Below are positions 17,190-25,636 of a DNA stretch of 64,000 nt, one piece after another. The notes beneath the pieces are model-generated. The model was not told the origin of the DNA and did not search any database. It saw only the letters and a list, made by a program, of their open reading frames with translations. Each line of letters opens with the position of its first letter. Positions within the stretch are counted from its first letter, which is position 1. The stretch is from an uncultured Eubacteriales bacterium. Lineage in GTDB: Bacteria; Bacillota; Clostridia; Oscillospirales; Acutalibacteraceae. The position numbers and the translations under genes are program-made. The stretch is from NCBI GenBank assembly GCA_934561055.1, contig CAKTFN010000004.1:124001-188000 (forward strand), written 5' to 3'.

Positions 17190-17267
17190 AAATTTCACCC
17201 TTCCTGCTTTTTTGAAACCGTTTTTTAACGGTTAATTTTATTTTTTGCACGCATGAGGCTTTGTATG

Positions 17268-17296
17268 TTGAAAAAATTTAAAAAATTTTGTAAAAT
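17268..17296 (+). promoter_or_regulatory. SigA-like promoter of the ECF sigma gene
   Basis: TTGAAA, 17-base spacer, TAAAAT, about 60 bases before the start. A 7-bp AACCGTT/AACGGTT hairpin lies just upstream (about 17215-17233). Confidence 0.6.
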
Positions 17297-17354
17297 AATT
17301 GCAACAGAACGGGTGGCTTTTTTATCTAATAGTGTGAACGGATGGTGATAACAT

Positions 17355-17867
17355 ATGAGCTCAAATATTATCGAAGATCTTGTCGTTCAATCTCAAAACG
17401 GAAATGCCGAAGCTTTCGGAGAACTGTATTCGCTTTTTTCAAAGGATATGTATCGTTTCGCCGTTTATTACACCGGCTCACGCTTTCTTGCGGAGGATGC
17501 GGTCAGTGATGCGGCTCTCAGCGCTTTTGAAAAAATCGGCCAATTGAAGAAAAAATCGGCCTTCAGACCGTGGCTTTTTTCAATCCTTTTCAATTGTTGC
17601 AAAAAGCAGCAAAAGGAAAAAGCACTTTCGCTTCAAAGGGTCGAGCTTTCCGAAGCGGGGGAAATTCCGAAGGACGGCGGCTATGAAAATTCGGAACTCA
17701 AAATGCTTCTTTCGTCGCTTGACGAAAGCGAAAGAGAAATTATTCTCCTTTCTTTTGTCGGCGGCTATTCCAGCGCTGAAATCGGAGAAATGCTTTCAAT
17801 GAAAAGCGGTTCCGTGCGTTCAAAAAAGAACAGAACCGTTTCAAAACTTCGAGAGATGATGAGGTGA
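17355..17867 (+). CDS. ECF-type RNA polymerase sigma factor
   Basis: 170 residues with the two-domain ECF layout. Region 2 (about 10-75) has AFGELYSLFSKDMYRFAVYYTG and AEDAVSDAALSAFEKI; region 4 (about 110-168) has LDESEREIILLSFVGGYSSAEIGEMLSMKSGSVRSKKNRTVSKLREMM, a helix-turn-helix for -35 contact. The linker is short. Six bases after the stop comes a membrane protein with a cytoplasmic N terminus, the usual place for the cognate anti-sigma factor. Confidence 0.9.
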   Translation: MSSNIIEDLVVQSQNGNAEAFGELYSLFSKDMYRFAVYYTGSRFLAEDAVSDAALSAFEKIGQLKKKSAFRPWLFSILFNCCKKQQKEKALSLQRVELSEAGEIPKDGGYENSELKMLLSSLDESEREIILLSFVGGYSSAEIGEMLSMKSGSVRSKKNRTVSKLREMMR

Positions 17868-17873
17868 CCTTTT

Positions 17874-19976
17874 ATGAAAAATGAAAACTATGACGACATC
17901 AAAAAACTTTTTGACGAAGACATTGAGCTTCCGGAAAGCCTTTCAAAAGAGAATATCGTGAAAAAAATCAAGGAAAGCGACATAAAACAAAAGAAGAAAA
18001 AGGTCAAAGTTTTTCCGCGCTTTTTTGCCGCTGCGGCCGCCTTTGCCGTTGTTGCAACCGGGGCGTTTGCGGTTTATGAACGCTCATTCGGCTCAAACCG
18101 TCCGGTTACGTTTGAAAATGCGGCGAGCGTTACACAGGAAAGCGAAGAAACCGTTTTATACTCCGAAATCGACGTCGGAACGGAAAAGCCGTCTCTTTCA
18201 AAATTCAAAAGCGAAAAAGACCTTGAAAATTATTTTTTGAATATTGCGAAAAAGGAAAAGAGCAGAGAACTTTTCGGAAATGTAAAATTCTACGGAAAAA
18301 GCGACGACAAAGAGTATGCAATCGCTGACGGCTCCGCACCGACCCAAGCGGCAAACAACCAAAGTACCGAAAGCACAGCTCAAAAAAACAACGGTTCGTT
18401 CGGAAAAACGAACACTCAGGTTGACGGCGTTGACGAAGCCGACATCATCAAAAATGACGGAAACTATCTTTACGTCATTAGCCACAACAAACTTTCAATC
18501 ATTGACGCAAAGACAATGAAGCTTGCTTCGCAAAACGAGTTTAAGCCGAGCGAATCGGGAAGAAAAATTTTTATCACAGAAATTTATGTGAACGGAAACC
18601 GCCTTGTTGCAACCGGATATGAAACCGAAAAAGGAAGCAACGGCTCAGTAAAGTTTAACGATTCGATTTCGTATGAGGGCTGCATCGGAATTTACGGAAA
18701 GCTCACAAATTCGGTCTCGATTGTTTTTGATATCGGCAACAGAGCACTTCCGAAGGAAATCCGCCGTGTCCGCCAGGACGGAGACATCATTTCTTCAAGA
18801 ATGGTCGGAACCTGTCTTTATACCGCAACGGCCTGCTATCCCGACGCCGACAAAAAGAAAAACTTCACGCCGAAAGTCAATTCCGAAAATCTTTCAAGCG
18901 ATGATGTTTACGTTGAAAGCGAAAAGAAAAACAACAGTTCGTATATCCTCCTCACAGGCTACGACACTGCGAATGAAAAGAGCGAAGTCAGCAAGGTTTC
19001 CGTAATCTCATCGAGCACGGAGGTTTACTGCTCAAAGAACACGTTTTATGTTTCATCCAACGAATACGACGAAAAGACAGAAAAATCCGTGACGAATATT
19101 CACGCATTTTCGCTTGATGACGGAAAAGTGATTTACAAGGCGAGCGCAAGCGTTCCGGGCAGGGTTGACAATCAATATATGATGGATCAGAACGGCGAAT
19201 ATCTGAGAGTTGCAACGAATGATTATGATTACAAAAAAGACGCCGACATCAGCAGCCTTTATATCCTTGACGGAAAGATGAACGTTATCGGAAAGCTTGA
19301 GGACATTGCAAACGATGAACAAATTAAAAGCGTTCGCTTCATGGGTAACACGGCGTATGTCGTAACGTTCAAAAACACGGATCCGCTTTTTGCGATTGAC
19401 CTTTCAAAGCCGAATACGCCGAAAATTCTCGGTTCGGTGAAGCTTCCCGGCTTTTCAAGCTATCTTCATCCGCTTTCGGAAAATCTTCTCGTCGGAATCG
19501 GCTATGACGGAGACGAAGAAAATGCGGATTTCAACAAATTGAAAATCTCGCTTTTTGACGTCAGCGACAAAAAGAACCCGAAGGAGGTTGCGTCTCACGT
19601 CATGAAGAATGCTTTCTGTGACGTCAACGAATCACCGAAGAGCTTTTTGACGATTGACGAAAACACGTTCGGAATTCCGGTTCAATATGTCGATGACAAC
19701 AGTAACGGCTACGGCTCAAGGGTAATTTTCAAAACTTTCACCGTAAAAGACGGCGAGTTCATCGAAAAGAACAATTATGTTCATGTGAGTCACGGTTTCA
19801 ACTCGGAATTTTTCCGCGGAACGTTTATCGAAAATTATATCTATACGCTTGACGGGGAAACGGTGAAGCAGTTTGACATGAAGAGTGAAAAAGAGCTTTT
19901 TGCTCTTGATTATGTGACCGACGCGGAAGAGGAAGACCCGATTGTTGCTTACAACATTTTTGAAGAAAACAAGTAA
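17874..19976 (+). CDS. Membrane-anchored beta-propeller protein, likely anti-sigma factor
   Basis: 700 residues. A charged cytoplasmic segment (1-46, no zinc His/Cys motif) is followed by one membrane helix (about 49-68), a Ser/Thr-rich linker, and a ~550-residue extracellular domain. That domain starts TNTQVDGVDEADIIKNDGNYLYVIS, the hallmark of the Pfam beta-propeller family PF09826. Coupling to the ECF sigma gene suggests a signal-sensing anti-sigma factor: the propeller would face the envelope and the N terminus would hold the sigma factor. That is inference; the N terminus lacks a recognisable anti-sigma fold. Confidence 0.7.
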   Translation: MKNENYDDIKKLFDEDIELPESLSKENIVKKIKESDIKQKKKKVKVFPRFFAAAAAFAVVATGAFAVYERSFGSNRPVTFENAASVTQESEETVLYSEIDVGTEKPSLSKFKSEKDLENYFLNIAKKEKSRELFGNVKFYGKSDDKEYAIADGSAPTQAANNQSTESTAQKNNGSFGKTNTQVDGVDEADIIKNDGNYLYVISHNKLSIIDAKTMKLASQNEFKPSESGRKIFITEIYVNGNRLVATGYETEKGSNGSVKFNDSISYEGCIGIYGKLTNSVSIVFDIGNRALPKEIRRVRQDGDIISSRMVGTCLYTATACYPDADKKKNFTPKVNSENLSSDDVYVESEKKNNSSYILLTGYDTANEKSEVSKVSVISSSTEVYCSKNTFYVSSNEYDEKTEKSVTNIHAFSLDDGKVIYKASASVPGRVDNQYMMDQNGEYLRVATNDYDYKKDADISSLYILDGKMNVIGKLEDIANDEQIKSVRFMGNTAYVVTFKNTDPLFAIDLSKPNTPKILGSVKLPGFSSYLHPLSENLLVGIGYDGDEENADFNKLKISLFDVSDKKNPKEVASHVMKNAFCDVNESPKSFLTIDENTFGIPVQYVDDNSNGYGSRVIFKTFTVKDGEFIEKNNYVHVSHGFNSEFFRGTFIENYIYTLDGETVKQFDMKSEKELFALDYVTDAEEEDPIVAYNIFEENK

Positions 19977-19993
19977 AAAGAAAAACATCCCGT

Positions 19994-20035
19994 CGCCGCC
20001 GCATCGGATATTTTCCGGTGCGGCGGCGGTTTTTG
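19994..20035 (+). terminator. Terminator of the sigma/propeller pair
   Basis: CGCCGCCGCATCGG / CCGGTGCGGCGGCG stem followed by TTTTTG. Its T tract directly abuts the next promoter. Confidence 0.85.
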
Positions 20036-20064
20036 TTGACAATTCTTTTTTACGGTGATACAAT
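20036..20064 (+). promoter_or_regulatory. SigA promoter of the B12 operon
   Basis: TTGACA, 17-base spacer, TACAAT; the predicted start near 20071 falls just before the riboswitch. Confidence 0.8.
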
Positions 20065-20075
20065 GAGCAAAGAAT

Positions 20076-20173
20076 AAAAGCATACGCAGGGAAATCCCGG
20101 TGAAAATCCGGAGCAACCGCCATTGCCGTTATCGGCCGAAGCGCCGTCAGTCGGAATGCCTGCCTTGCTTTTT
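20076..20173 (+). promoter_or_regulatory. Cobalamin riboswitch
   Basis: The conserved core GGGAAATCCCGGTGAAAATC continues into CGGAGCAACCGCCATTGCC, and a B12 box CAGTCGGAATGCCTGCC follows. The closing stem is AAAAGCA with TGCTTTT. It is compact, with a short peripheral region. The terminator downstream makes it a transcriptional off-switch when cobalamin is plentiful. Confidence 0.9.
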
Positions 20174-20227
20174 TGACGTTTTCACTTTTGGGCAAGAGGA
20201 AAGGTGAGCGAACCTCAGAACAGGTGC

Positions 20228-20260
20228 GCCCTTTTCGTTGCGAAAAGGGCTTTTTCTTTT
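20228..20260 (+). terminator. Riboswitch-controlled terminator
   Basis: Perfect 10-bp stem GCCCTTTTCG / CGAAAAGGGC with loop TTG, then TTTTTCTTTT. It lies before the first gene's start and so forms the expression platform. Confidence 0.88.
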
Positions 20261-20290
20261 GCTTTCAAAAAATTCAAAGGACGTGTTGTT

Positions 20291-21610
20291 TTGAAAAAGA
20301 TTGTTGCTTTTCTGCTTTTTGCGTTGATTGTTTTCGGCTCGGTTTTTTCGGTCTCTTTTGCCGTGAGCGAACCGGGTTCATATTTCACCTCTTCCTCAAC
20401 GCCGACCTCTTCGGCAACGCTGAAGTTTTCAAAAAAGTTCGGAAACGGCTATATGGCTTCACCGACAACGCCGGTCGCTGTCGGAAACACACTCATCGTT
20501 GCTTCCGGAAAAAAGCTTTATAAGCTTGACGCACAAACGGGAGAAGAAATTAAAAGCGCCGTTCTTTCCGGCTCGCTCGGCTTTGGCGTTGCAACGCCGC
20601 TTTATGCGGACGGAAAAGTTTTTGTTCAGCTTGACGGCGGAAAAATTCAGGCTTTTGATTATAAAACAATGAAGTCGCTTTGGCTTTATACCGACCCTCT
20701 CGGCGGACAGTCCCTTTCTCCGATTACCTATGACGGAGGATATATTTACACGGGCTTTTGGAACGGAGAGGACGAAAACGCAAACTTTGTTTCTTTGAAC
20801 GTAAAAGACGAACAGCCGAAAAAGGAAACCGAAGCAAAAAAAGCCCGCTGGAAATATACGGTTAAAGGCGGTTTTTACTGGGCGGGAGCAACCGTGACCG
20901 AAGGCTTTGTTGTTGTCGGAACCGACGACGGAACAAAGGGAGAAAACGGAAAATCAAAAATCCTTGCCCTCAAAAAAAGCAACGGAAAGCTTGCGTCATA
21001 TCTTAAAACAAAGGGCGACATAAGAAGCAGCGTCACTTTTGACGAAAGTCGGAAAGTGTTTTTTGCGTCAAGCAAAGCAGGTTTTGTTTATCGTTTCAGG
21101 CTCCGTGAAAAGGACGGAAAACTCTATTCCCTTTTTTCTTTTAAGGCTGCCGGAAACGTAACATCTTCTCCTGTTTCATTCAGAGGACGGCTTTATTTTG
21201 CCTGCCGTGACGGAAAAAAAGGAAAATTTGTTGTTCTTGACTCCTCCTCGATGAAAAAAATCTATGACTGCGAAATGCTCGGATATTCCCAGTCAACGGC
21301 CCTTGTCTGCACAAAATACGACAACAAGGTATACATCTATATGACATATAACGAGAAGCCGGGCGGAATCACCGTTTTTGAAGACAGCGAAAACCAAAAG
21401 ACGGCGAAAAAGACCGAACTTTTCAAACCCGCCGGTGAAATGGGTCAATACTGCATTTCGTCCGTTACCGCCGGAAGCGACGGAACGATTTATTATAAAA
21501 ACGATTCGGGATATGTTTTTGCTCTTTATCAGAACCCGTCGCTTTTTGTGAGATTGATAAATTCCTTTCTTCGCACGCTTTTGAACCTTCTTTCGGGTGT
21601 TCTGAAATGA
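20291..21610 (+). CDS. Secreted PQQ-like beta-propeller protein of the B12 operon
   Basis: Starts at TTG with AAAGGAC about nine bases upstream; an upstream in-frame ATG (20204) would overlap the riboswitch terminator and is rejected. 439 residues: signal peptide MKKIVAFLLFALIVFGSVFSVSF, then repeated beta-propeller blades (LYKLDAQTGEEI, IQAFDYKTMKSLW, KILALKKSNGKL, FVVLDSSSMKKIYD) of the PQQ/WD-like type, and a C-terminal amphipathic or membrane helix (about 418-439). First gene under the cobalamin riboswitch, so a surface role in cobalamin capture or complex assembly is inferred. ATGA overlap with the next gene. Confidence 0.75.
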   Translation: MKKIVAFLLFALIVFGSVFSVSFAVSEPGSYFTSSSTPTSSATLKFSKKFGNGYMASPTTPVAVGNTLIVASGKKLYKLDAQTGEEIKSAVLSGSLGFGVATPLYADGKVFVQLDGGKIQAFDYKTMKSLWLYTDPLGGQSLSPITYDGGYIYTGFWNGEDENANFVSLNVKDEQPKKETEAKKARWKYTVKGGFYWAGATVTEGFVVVGTDDGTKGENGKSKILALKKSNGKLASYLKTKGDIRSSVTFDESRKVFFASSKAGFVYRFRLREKDGKLYSLFSFKAAGNVTSSPVSFRGRLYFACRDGKKGKFVVLDSSSMKKIYDCEMLGYSQSTALVCTKYDNKVYIYMTYNEKPGGITVFEDSENQKTAKKTELFKPAGEMGQYCISSVTAGSDGTIYYKNDSGYVFALYQNPSLFVRLINSFLRTLLNLLSGVLK

Positions 21611-22482
21611 AAACGGGCGCAAGGGGATTGCACCCCGTTTCATCTCTTCTTTTTTTCGTTTCCGTCTTTCTCGTAACACTTTTGACGCTCAATCCGTATG
21701 TTCTTTCGGTGAGCCTTTTGGGTGCGGTTTTGCTCGACGTTCGGCTCAGAGGAAAAAAGGCGGTTAAAGGCTTTTTCCTTTTCCTTCTTCCGACCGCCGT
21801 TCTGATTACTCTTTTCAATGCTTTTTTTGCGCATTACGGTGTTACGGTTCTTTTCACCTTTAAAAGCGGAAACAACGTCACTCTTGAAGCGCTCGTCTGC
21901 GGAGCGGTATATGCTTTCAGAACCGTTTGCATGATTCTTTGGCTCTTTTGTTTCAATGAAATTCTTTCGCAGGAGAAGTTCCTTTTCCTCTTTGCAAAGG
22001 TATCTCCCCGGCTTTCGCTCGTTCTTTCGATGGTTCTTCGTTTCCTTCCGCTTTTTTCGGACAATGCCGAGGAAATCGGAAGGGCGCAAAGAGGAATCGG
22101 AATCGATTCAAAAAGCGGTTCGTTTTTCGTCAGATTCAAAAGCTCGTTGAGAGCCGTTTCGATTTTGATTACACGTTCGCTTGAACACGCAATCGACACC
22201 GCAAACTCAATGACCGCAAGGGGATATTCGTTGAAGGGAAGAACGAACAGCCGAAAATATCCGTTTAGGTTCGTTGACATTCTTTTGATTGTTCTTTCCG
22301 TTCTTTCATGCGTCTGTTCAATCGTTTTCATCGAAAGCGTTGAAGCACGGTTTAACCCCGTGATTTTCGTTGAGCCGCCGTCGGTCAAAGGCACGTCGGT
22401 TTGTGTTCTCTTTTTTGCACTTTGCGTTTCACCCTTTATTTTTGACGTTTCGGAGGAAAAGCTATGGTCGATTTCAAACTGA
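21607..22482 (+). CDS. ECF transporter transmembrane component EcfT (CbiQ family)
   Basis: Scaffold T-subunit that couples the ATPases to the substrate-binding S component. 291 residues with about six membrane helices. The two coupling motifs are present: RAQRGIG (an ARG-like motif with Gln) near 158-164 and MTARGYSLKGR near 202-212. It overlaps the previous gene by four bases and the ATPase gene by 19. Confidence 0.85.
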   Translation: MKTGARGLHPVSSLLFFVSVFLVTLLTLNPYVLSVSLLGAVLLDVRLRGKKAVKGFFLFLLPTAVLITLFNAFFAHYGVTVLFTFKSGNNVTLEALVCGAVYAFRTVCMILWLFCFNEILSQEKFLFLFAKVSPRLSLVLSMVLRFLPLFSDNAEEIGRAQRGIGIDSKSGSFFVRFKSSLRAVSILITRSLEHAIDTANSMTARGYSLKGRTNSRKYPFRFVDILLIVLSVLSCVCSIVFIESVEARFNPVIFVEPPSVKGTSVCVLFFALCVSPFIFDVSEEKLWSISN

Positions 22483-24128
22483 AAAACCTGAGCTTTTCTT
22501 TTCCGGGCGGAGAGGATATTCTTAAAAATCTTGACCTTGAAATCGGAAGGGGAGAGTTCGTTGTTCTCTGCGGAAAAAGCGGAAGCGGAAAAACAACGCT
22601 CCTTCGACTTTTGAAGCCGCAGCTCAAACCGCACGGAAAGCAAAGCGGAGAAATTCAAATTTTTGAAAAGGACGAAAGCGAATTGTCGCTTCGTGAATCG
22701 GCTTCAAAAATCGGCTTTGTGATGCAGAATCCGGAGCTTCAGTGTGTGACGAACACCGTCCGTTCCGAACTTTCCTTCGGACTTGAAAACCTCGGTTTTG
22801 AGCCGGAAAAAGCAAGGCTTCGCATTGCGGAAACCGCCGCACTTTTCTCTCTTGAAAAGATAATCGACAAAAACGTTTGCGAGCTTTCGGGAGGACAAAA
22901 GCAGTTTTTGAATCTTGCGGCGGCAACGGCTGTGAATCCGCAGGTTTTGATTCTTGACGAGCCGACTTCTCAACTTGATCCGGTTTCGGCGCAAAGGCTC
23001 ATTGACGCACTTTCAACGCTCTGCCGTGAATATGGCGTTACAGTCATTGTTTCGGAACACAGACTTGAAAGTCTGATTCCTCTTTGTGACCGGCTCATTG
23101 TTCTTGAAAACGGAAGAATAATTTGGAACGGAAGGCCGGAAAAAATTCCTGCCGATATTCTTCTTGAAAACGACTTTCTTCGATTGAGTCTTCCGCTCCC
23201 GATGAGAATTCATTCGGCGCTTTCTCTTCCCGGTGACGCACCGACGGGCATAAGCGGCGGAAGAAAAATGATGAATTCGCTTTTTGAAGGAAAAGCTTTG
23301 CCGCTTTCCGAAAAAAAGAAGGAAAGCGAAAAAAGCGAAACCGCGGTAAAAGTCAAAAATCTTTTTTATTCCTATGACGGAAAAGAATATGTTCTCAAAG
23401 GTCTCAGTCTCAAAGTTAAAAAGGGTTCGTTTTTTGCGCTTCTCGGTTCAAACGGAGCAGGAAAAACAACGCTTCTCAGCCTTATCGGCGGTCTCTTGAA
23501 AACAAAAAAAGGAAAAATCGAGCTTTTCGGAAAATCCGTAAGCAAGTATTCTCCCCAAGAGCTTTACCGTGAAAACGTTGCTTTTCTTCCGCAGAATTGC
23601 GAATCGCTTTTTGCCGGACCGACCGTTTTTGAAGATCTTGAAAGTGTTCTCAAAAACGAAAAACTTTCAAAAGAGGAAGTCAAAGAACGGATTTTCCGAG
23701 TGAGCGAATTTTGCGAAATCAAAAATCTTCTTTCTGTTCATCCGTATGACATAAGCGGCGGAGAACTTGAGCGTGCCGCTCTCGCTGCGGTACTTCTCAA
23801 AAAGCCGAAGCTCCTTCTTCTTGACGAGCCGACGAAAGGACTTGACAATCTTTTCAAAAAAGAGCTTTCAAAAAAGCTTCGCTCTCTTTGCGAAAGCGGA
23901 GTGACGGTTATCATGGTTTCTCACGATACGGAGTTTTGCGCCGAATACTGCGATGAATGTGCTCTTGTTTTTGACGGAGAGTGCGTTCTTCAAAAAAATT
24001 CACATGACTTTTTTTCGGACAACTGCTTTTACACAACTGCGGCGGGCAAAATGACGAGGGGAATTCTTCCCTCAACAGTTACGGAAAGCGAGGTGCTTGA
24101 GTTTTGCAAAAAAAATCTCATGCGCTGA
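22464..24128 (+). CDS. Fused ECF ATPase pair (EcfA-EcfA')
   Basis: Two ABC ATPase domains in one 554-residue chain. Domain 1: Walker A GKSGSGKTT at 37-45, Q-loop GFVMQNPELQ, signature ELSGGQKQ, Walker B VLILDEPTSQLD, switch His in SEHRLE. Domain 2: GSNGAGKTT (about 326-334), signature DISGGELE, Walker B LLLLDEPTKGLD, SHDTEF. Fusion of the two ATPases is known in some ECF systems and gives the fixed heterodimer. RBS GGAGG is inside the ecfT end. Confidence 0.9.
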   Translation: MVDFKLKNLSFSFPGGEDILKNLDLEIGRGEFVVLCGKSGSGKTTLLRLLKPQLKPHGKQSGEIQIFEKDESELSLRESASKIGFVMQNPELQCVTNTVRSELSFGLENLGFEPEKARLRIAETAALFSLEKIIDKNVCELSGGQKQFLNLAAATAVNPQVLILDEPTSQLDPVSAQRLIDALSTLCREYGVTVIVSEHRLESLIPLCDRLIVLENGRIIWNGRPEKIPADILLENDFLRLSLPLPMRIHSALSLPGDAPTGISGGRKMMNSLFEGKALPLSEKKKESEKSETAVKVKNLFYSYDGKEYVLKGLSLKVKKGSFFALLGSNGAGKTTLLSLIGGLLKTKKGKIELFGKSVSKYSPQELYRENVAFLPQNCESLFAGPTVFEDLESVLKNEKLSKEEVKERIFRVSEFCEIKNLLSVHPYDISGGELERAALAAVLLKKPKLLLLDEPTKGLDNLFKKELSKKLRSLCESGVTVIMVSHDTEFCAEYCDECALVFDGECVLQKNSHDFFSDNCFYTTAAGKMTRGILPSTVTESEVLEFCKKNLMR

Positions 24129-24823
24129 CTTTTGTTTCGGTTTTTTGTCTTTTTGTCCTTGCTCCCGTTCTTGCATTTCTTTCTTATGAATTTCTCGGTT
24201 CAAAATATTATTATATTGCGGCTCTCGGAATGGTTTTCGTTTCGATTCTTCCGTTTTTTGTGATGTTTGAAAAGCGGAAAATCACAACGGCGGAAATCGT
24301 GACGGTTTCGGTGATGATTTCTCTTTGCGTTTCTTCACGCCTCCTTTTTGCGTTCGTTCCGCAGGTTAAGCCGCTTTGCGCTTTTGTTGTCATGACGGCA
24401 ATTGCCTTCGGCGGAAACGTCGGATTCGTCACAGGCGCAATTTCGATGTTCGTTTCAAACTTCGCTTTCGGTCAGGGAATGTTCACTCCCTTTCAGATGC
24501 TCGGAATGGGTCTCGTCGGTTTTCTTTGCGGAGAAATTTTCCACGGACGGAAGTTCTCAAAAAACCGGGTTGCGGTCGGAATTATCGGCGGAGTTTTGAC
24601 GTTTCTTCTTTACGGATTTATTGTTGACACCTGTTCGGTGCTTATGATGGCAACCGATTATTCGCTTAAAAGCATTCTTTCGATTTATGCTTCTGGTGTT
24701 GTTTTCAATCTTGTTCACGGCGTAACAACCGGGGCTGTCCTCTTTTTTCTGAACAAGCCGATGCAGGACAAACTTTCAAGACTCAATACCAAATACGGAA
24801 TTTTCTCATATGAGGTGATTTAA
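24104..24823 (+). CDS. ECF transporter S component, probably cobalamin-specific
   Basis: Integral membrane substrate-binding subunit. 239 residues with six to seven helices; conserved-looking stretches are VSVMISLCVSSRLLFAFVPQVKP, FGGNVGFVTGAISMFVSNFAFGQGMFTPFQM and GVVFNLVHGVTTG. It starts with TTG after GAGGTG and overlaps the ATPase gene by 25 bases. The riboswitch makes cobalamin, or a precursor such as cobinamide, the likely substrate, as for the S-component CbrT, but I cannot place it in a named S family from sequence alone. Confidence 0.8.
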   Translation: MQKKSHALTFVSVFCLFVLAPVLAFLSYEFLGSKYYYIAALGMVFVSILPFFVMFEKRKITTAEIVTVSVMISLCVSSRLLFAFVPQVKPLCAFVVMTAIAFGGNVGFVTGAISMFVSNFAFGQGMFTPFQMLGMGLVGFLCGEIFHGRKFSKNRVAVGIIGGVLTFLLYGFIVDTCSVLMMATDYSLKSILSIYASGVVFNLVHGVTTGAVLFFLNKPMQDKLSRLNTKYGIFSYEVI

Positions 24824-24824
24824 C

Positions 24825-25580
24825 ATGAAAAAAACGCTTTCACTTTTTCTTTCGGTTTTTCTCCTTCTTTCGCTTTGCTCATGCGGTGAAAATGAGACGG
24901 TGACTTCAGCACCTGCGGCTCAAAGTACGACTCAAAGAGAAACGTCCGGCTTTTCTCAAAGCGAAACCTCGGCCGAACCTTCTTCCGAAACAACGGTTGC
25001 GGTGCAGTCAACGGCTTTTGAAACAAAACAGACAACATCCGAACCGAAAAATGAAACGACCGTAATCACTTCGTCCGAAACCGTGACGGAAATGGAACCG
25101 AAAACTTCCGAAGAGAAAAAAACAACCGCCGCTTCGGTGACCGAAAAAGACGGAATAACCTGTTTCGTTGAAATCGATTGCAGAAACGCAAAAAAGAACC
25201 TTTCCTCGCTCAAAAAAGGAAAGGAAGCTTTCGTTCCGAAAAACGGATATATTCTTCAAAAAACGGCCGTCAATCTTCCGAAGGGAGCAACGGCATTTGA
25301 CGCACTGAAAAAGGCGTGCGGGGAAAATGTTTGCACCGACAATTGCAAGTACTGCCAAAAGAACGGGATTCAGCTTGAGTCTTCGTTCACTCCGGCGTAC
25401 CAATCTTATTACGTTGAGGGAATCCATCAGCTTTATGAAAAGGACTGCGGAAGTCTTTCCGGCTGGATGTACAGCGTTGACGGAGATTTCCCGGACGTTT
25501 CTTCGAGCGCATTTGAGCTTAAAGGAAACGAGACAATTTCGTTCGTTTACACCGCTTCAATGGGAGATGACATCGGGTGA
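24825..25580 (+). CDS. DUF4430 lipoprotein (transcobalamin-like domain)
   Basis: 251 residues. The signal peptide ends in the lipobox LCSC, giving a lipidated Cys20. A low-complexity Ser/Thr/Glu spacer (about 21-105) follows, then the DUF4430 domain (about 108-251) with CFVEIDCRNAKKNL, FVPKNGYIL, TAFDALKKAC, YYVEGIHQLYEKDCGSLSGW and a closing beta strand. DUF4430 resembles the C-terminal beta domain of animal transcobalamin and intrinsic factor (family knowledge). A CTDNCKYC cluster in the domain is unusual and might form disulfides. One base after the S component. Likely an outer-face corrinoid-binding partner. Confidence 0.75.
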   Translation: MKKTLSLFLSVFLLLSLCSCGENETVTSAPAAQSTTQRETSGFSQSETSAEPSSETTVAVQSTAFETKQTTSEPKNETTVITSSETVTEMEPKTSEEKKTTAASVTEKDGITCFVEIDCRNAKKNLSSLKKGKEAFVPKNGYILQKTAVNLPKGATAFDALKKACGENVCTDNCKYCQKNGIQLESSFTPAYQSYYVEGIHQLYEKDCGSLSGWMYSVDGDFPDVSSSAFELKGNETISFVYTASMGDDIG

Positions 25581-25636
25581 CACACCCTTTGAAGCAGTGT
25601 TCGGAAATATAAAAATTCTGAAAGGAAGAACAAACA

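Noticed and set aside
20076..20173. Other riboswitch classes for the 20.1 kb leader
   Set aside because: The B12 box and the CCGGTGAAAATCCGG core are specific for cobalamin; thiamine, FMN and SAM signatures are absent.
20204..20290. Longer N terminus for the propeller protein starting at ATG 20204
   Set aside because: It would be translated through the riboswitch terminator hairpin and would bury the signal peptide; TTG 20291 has a proper ribosome site.
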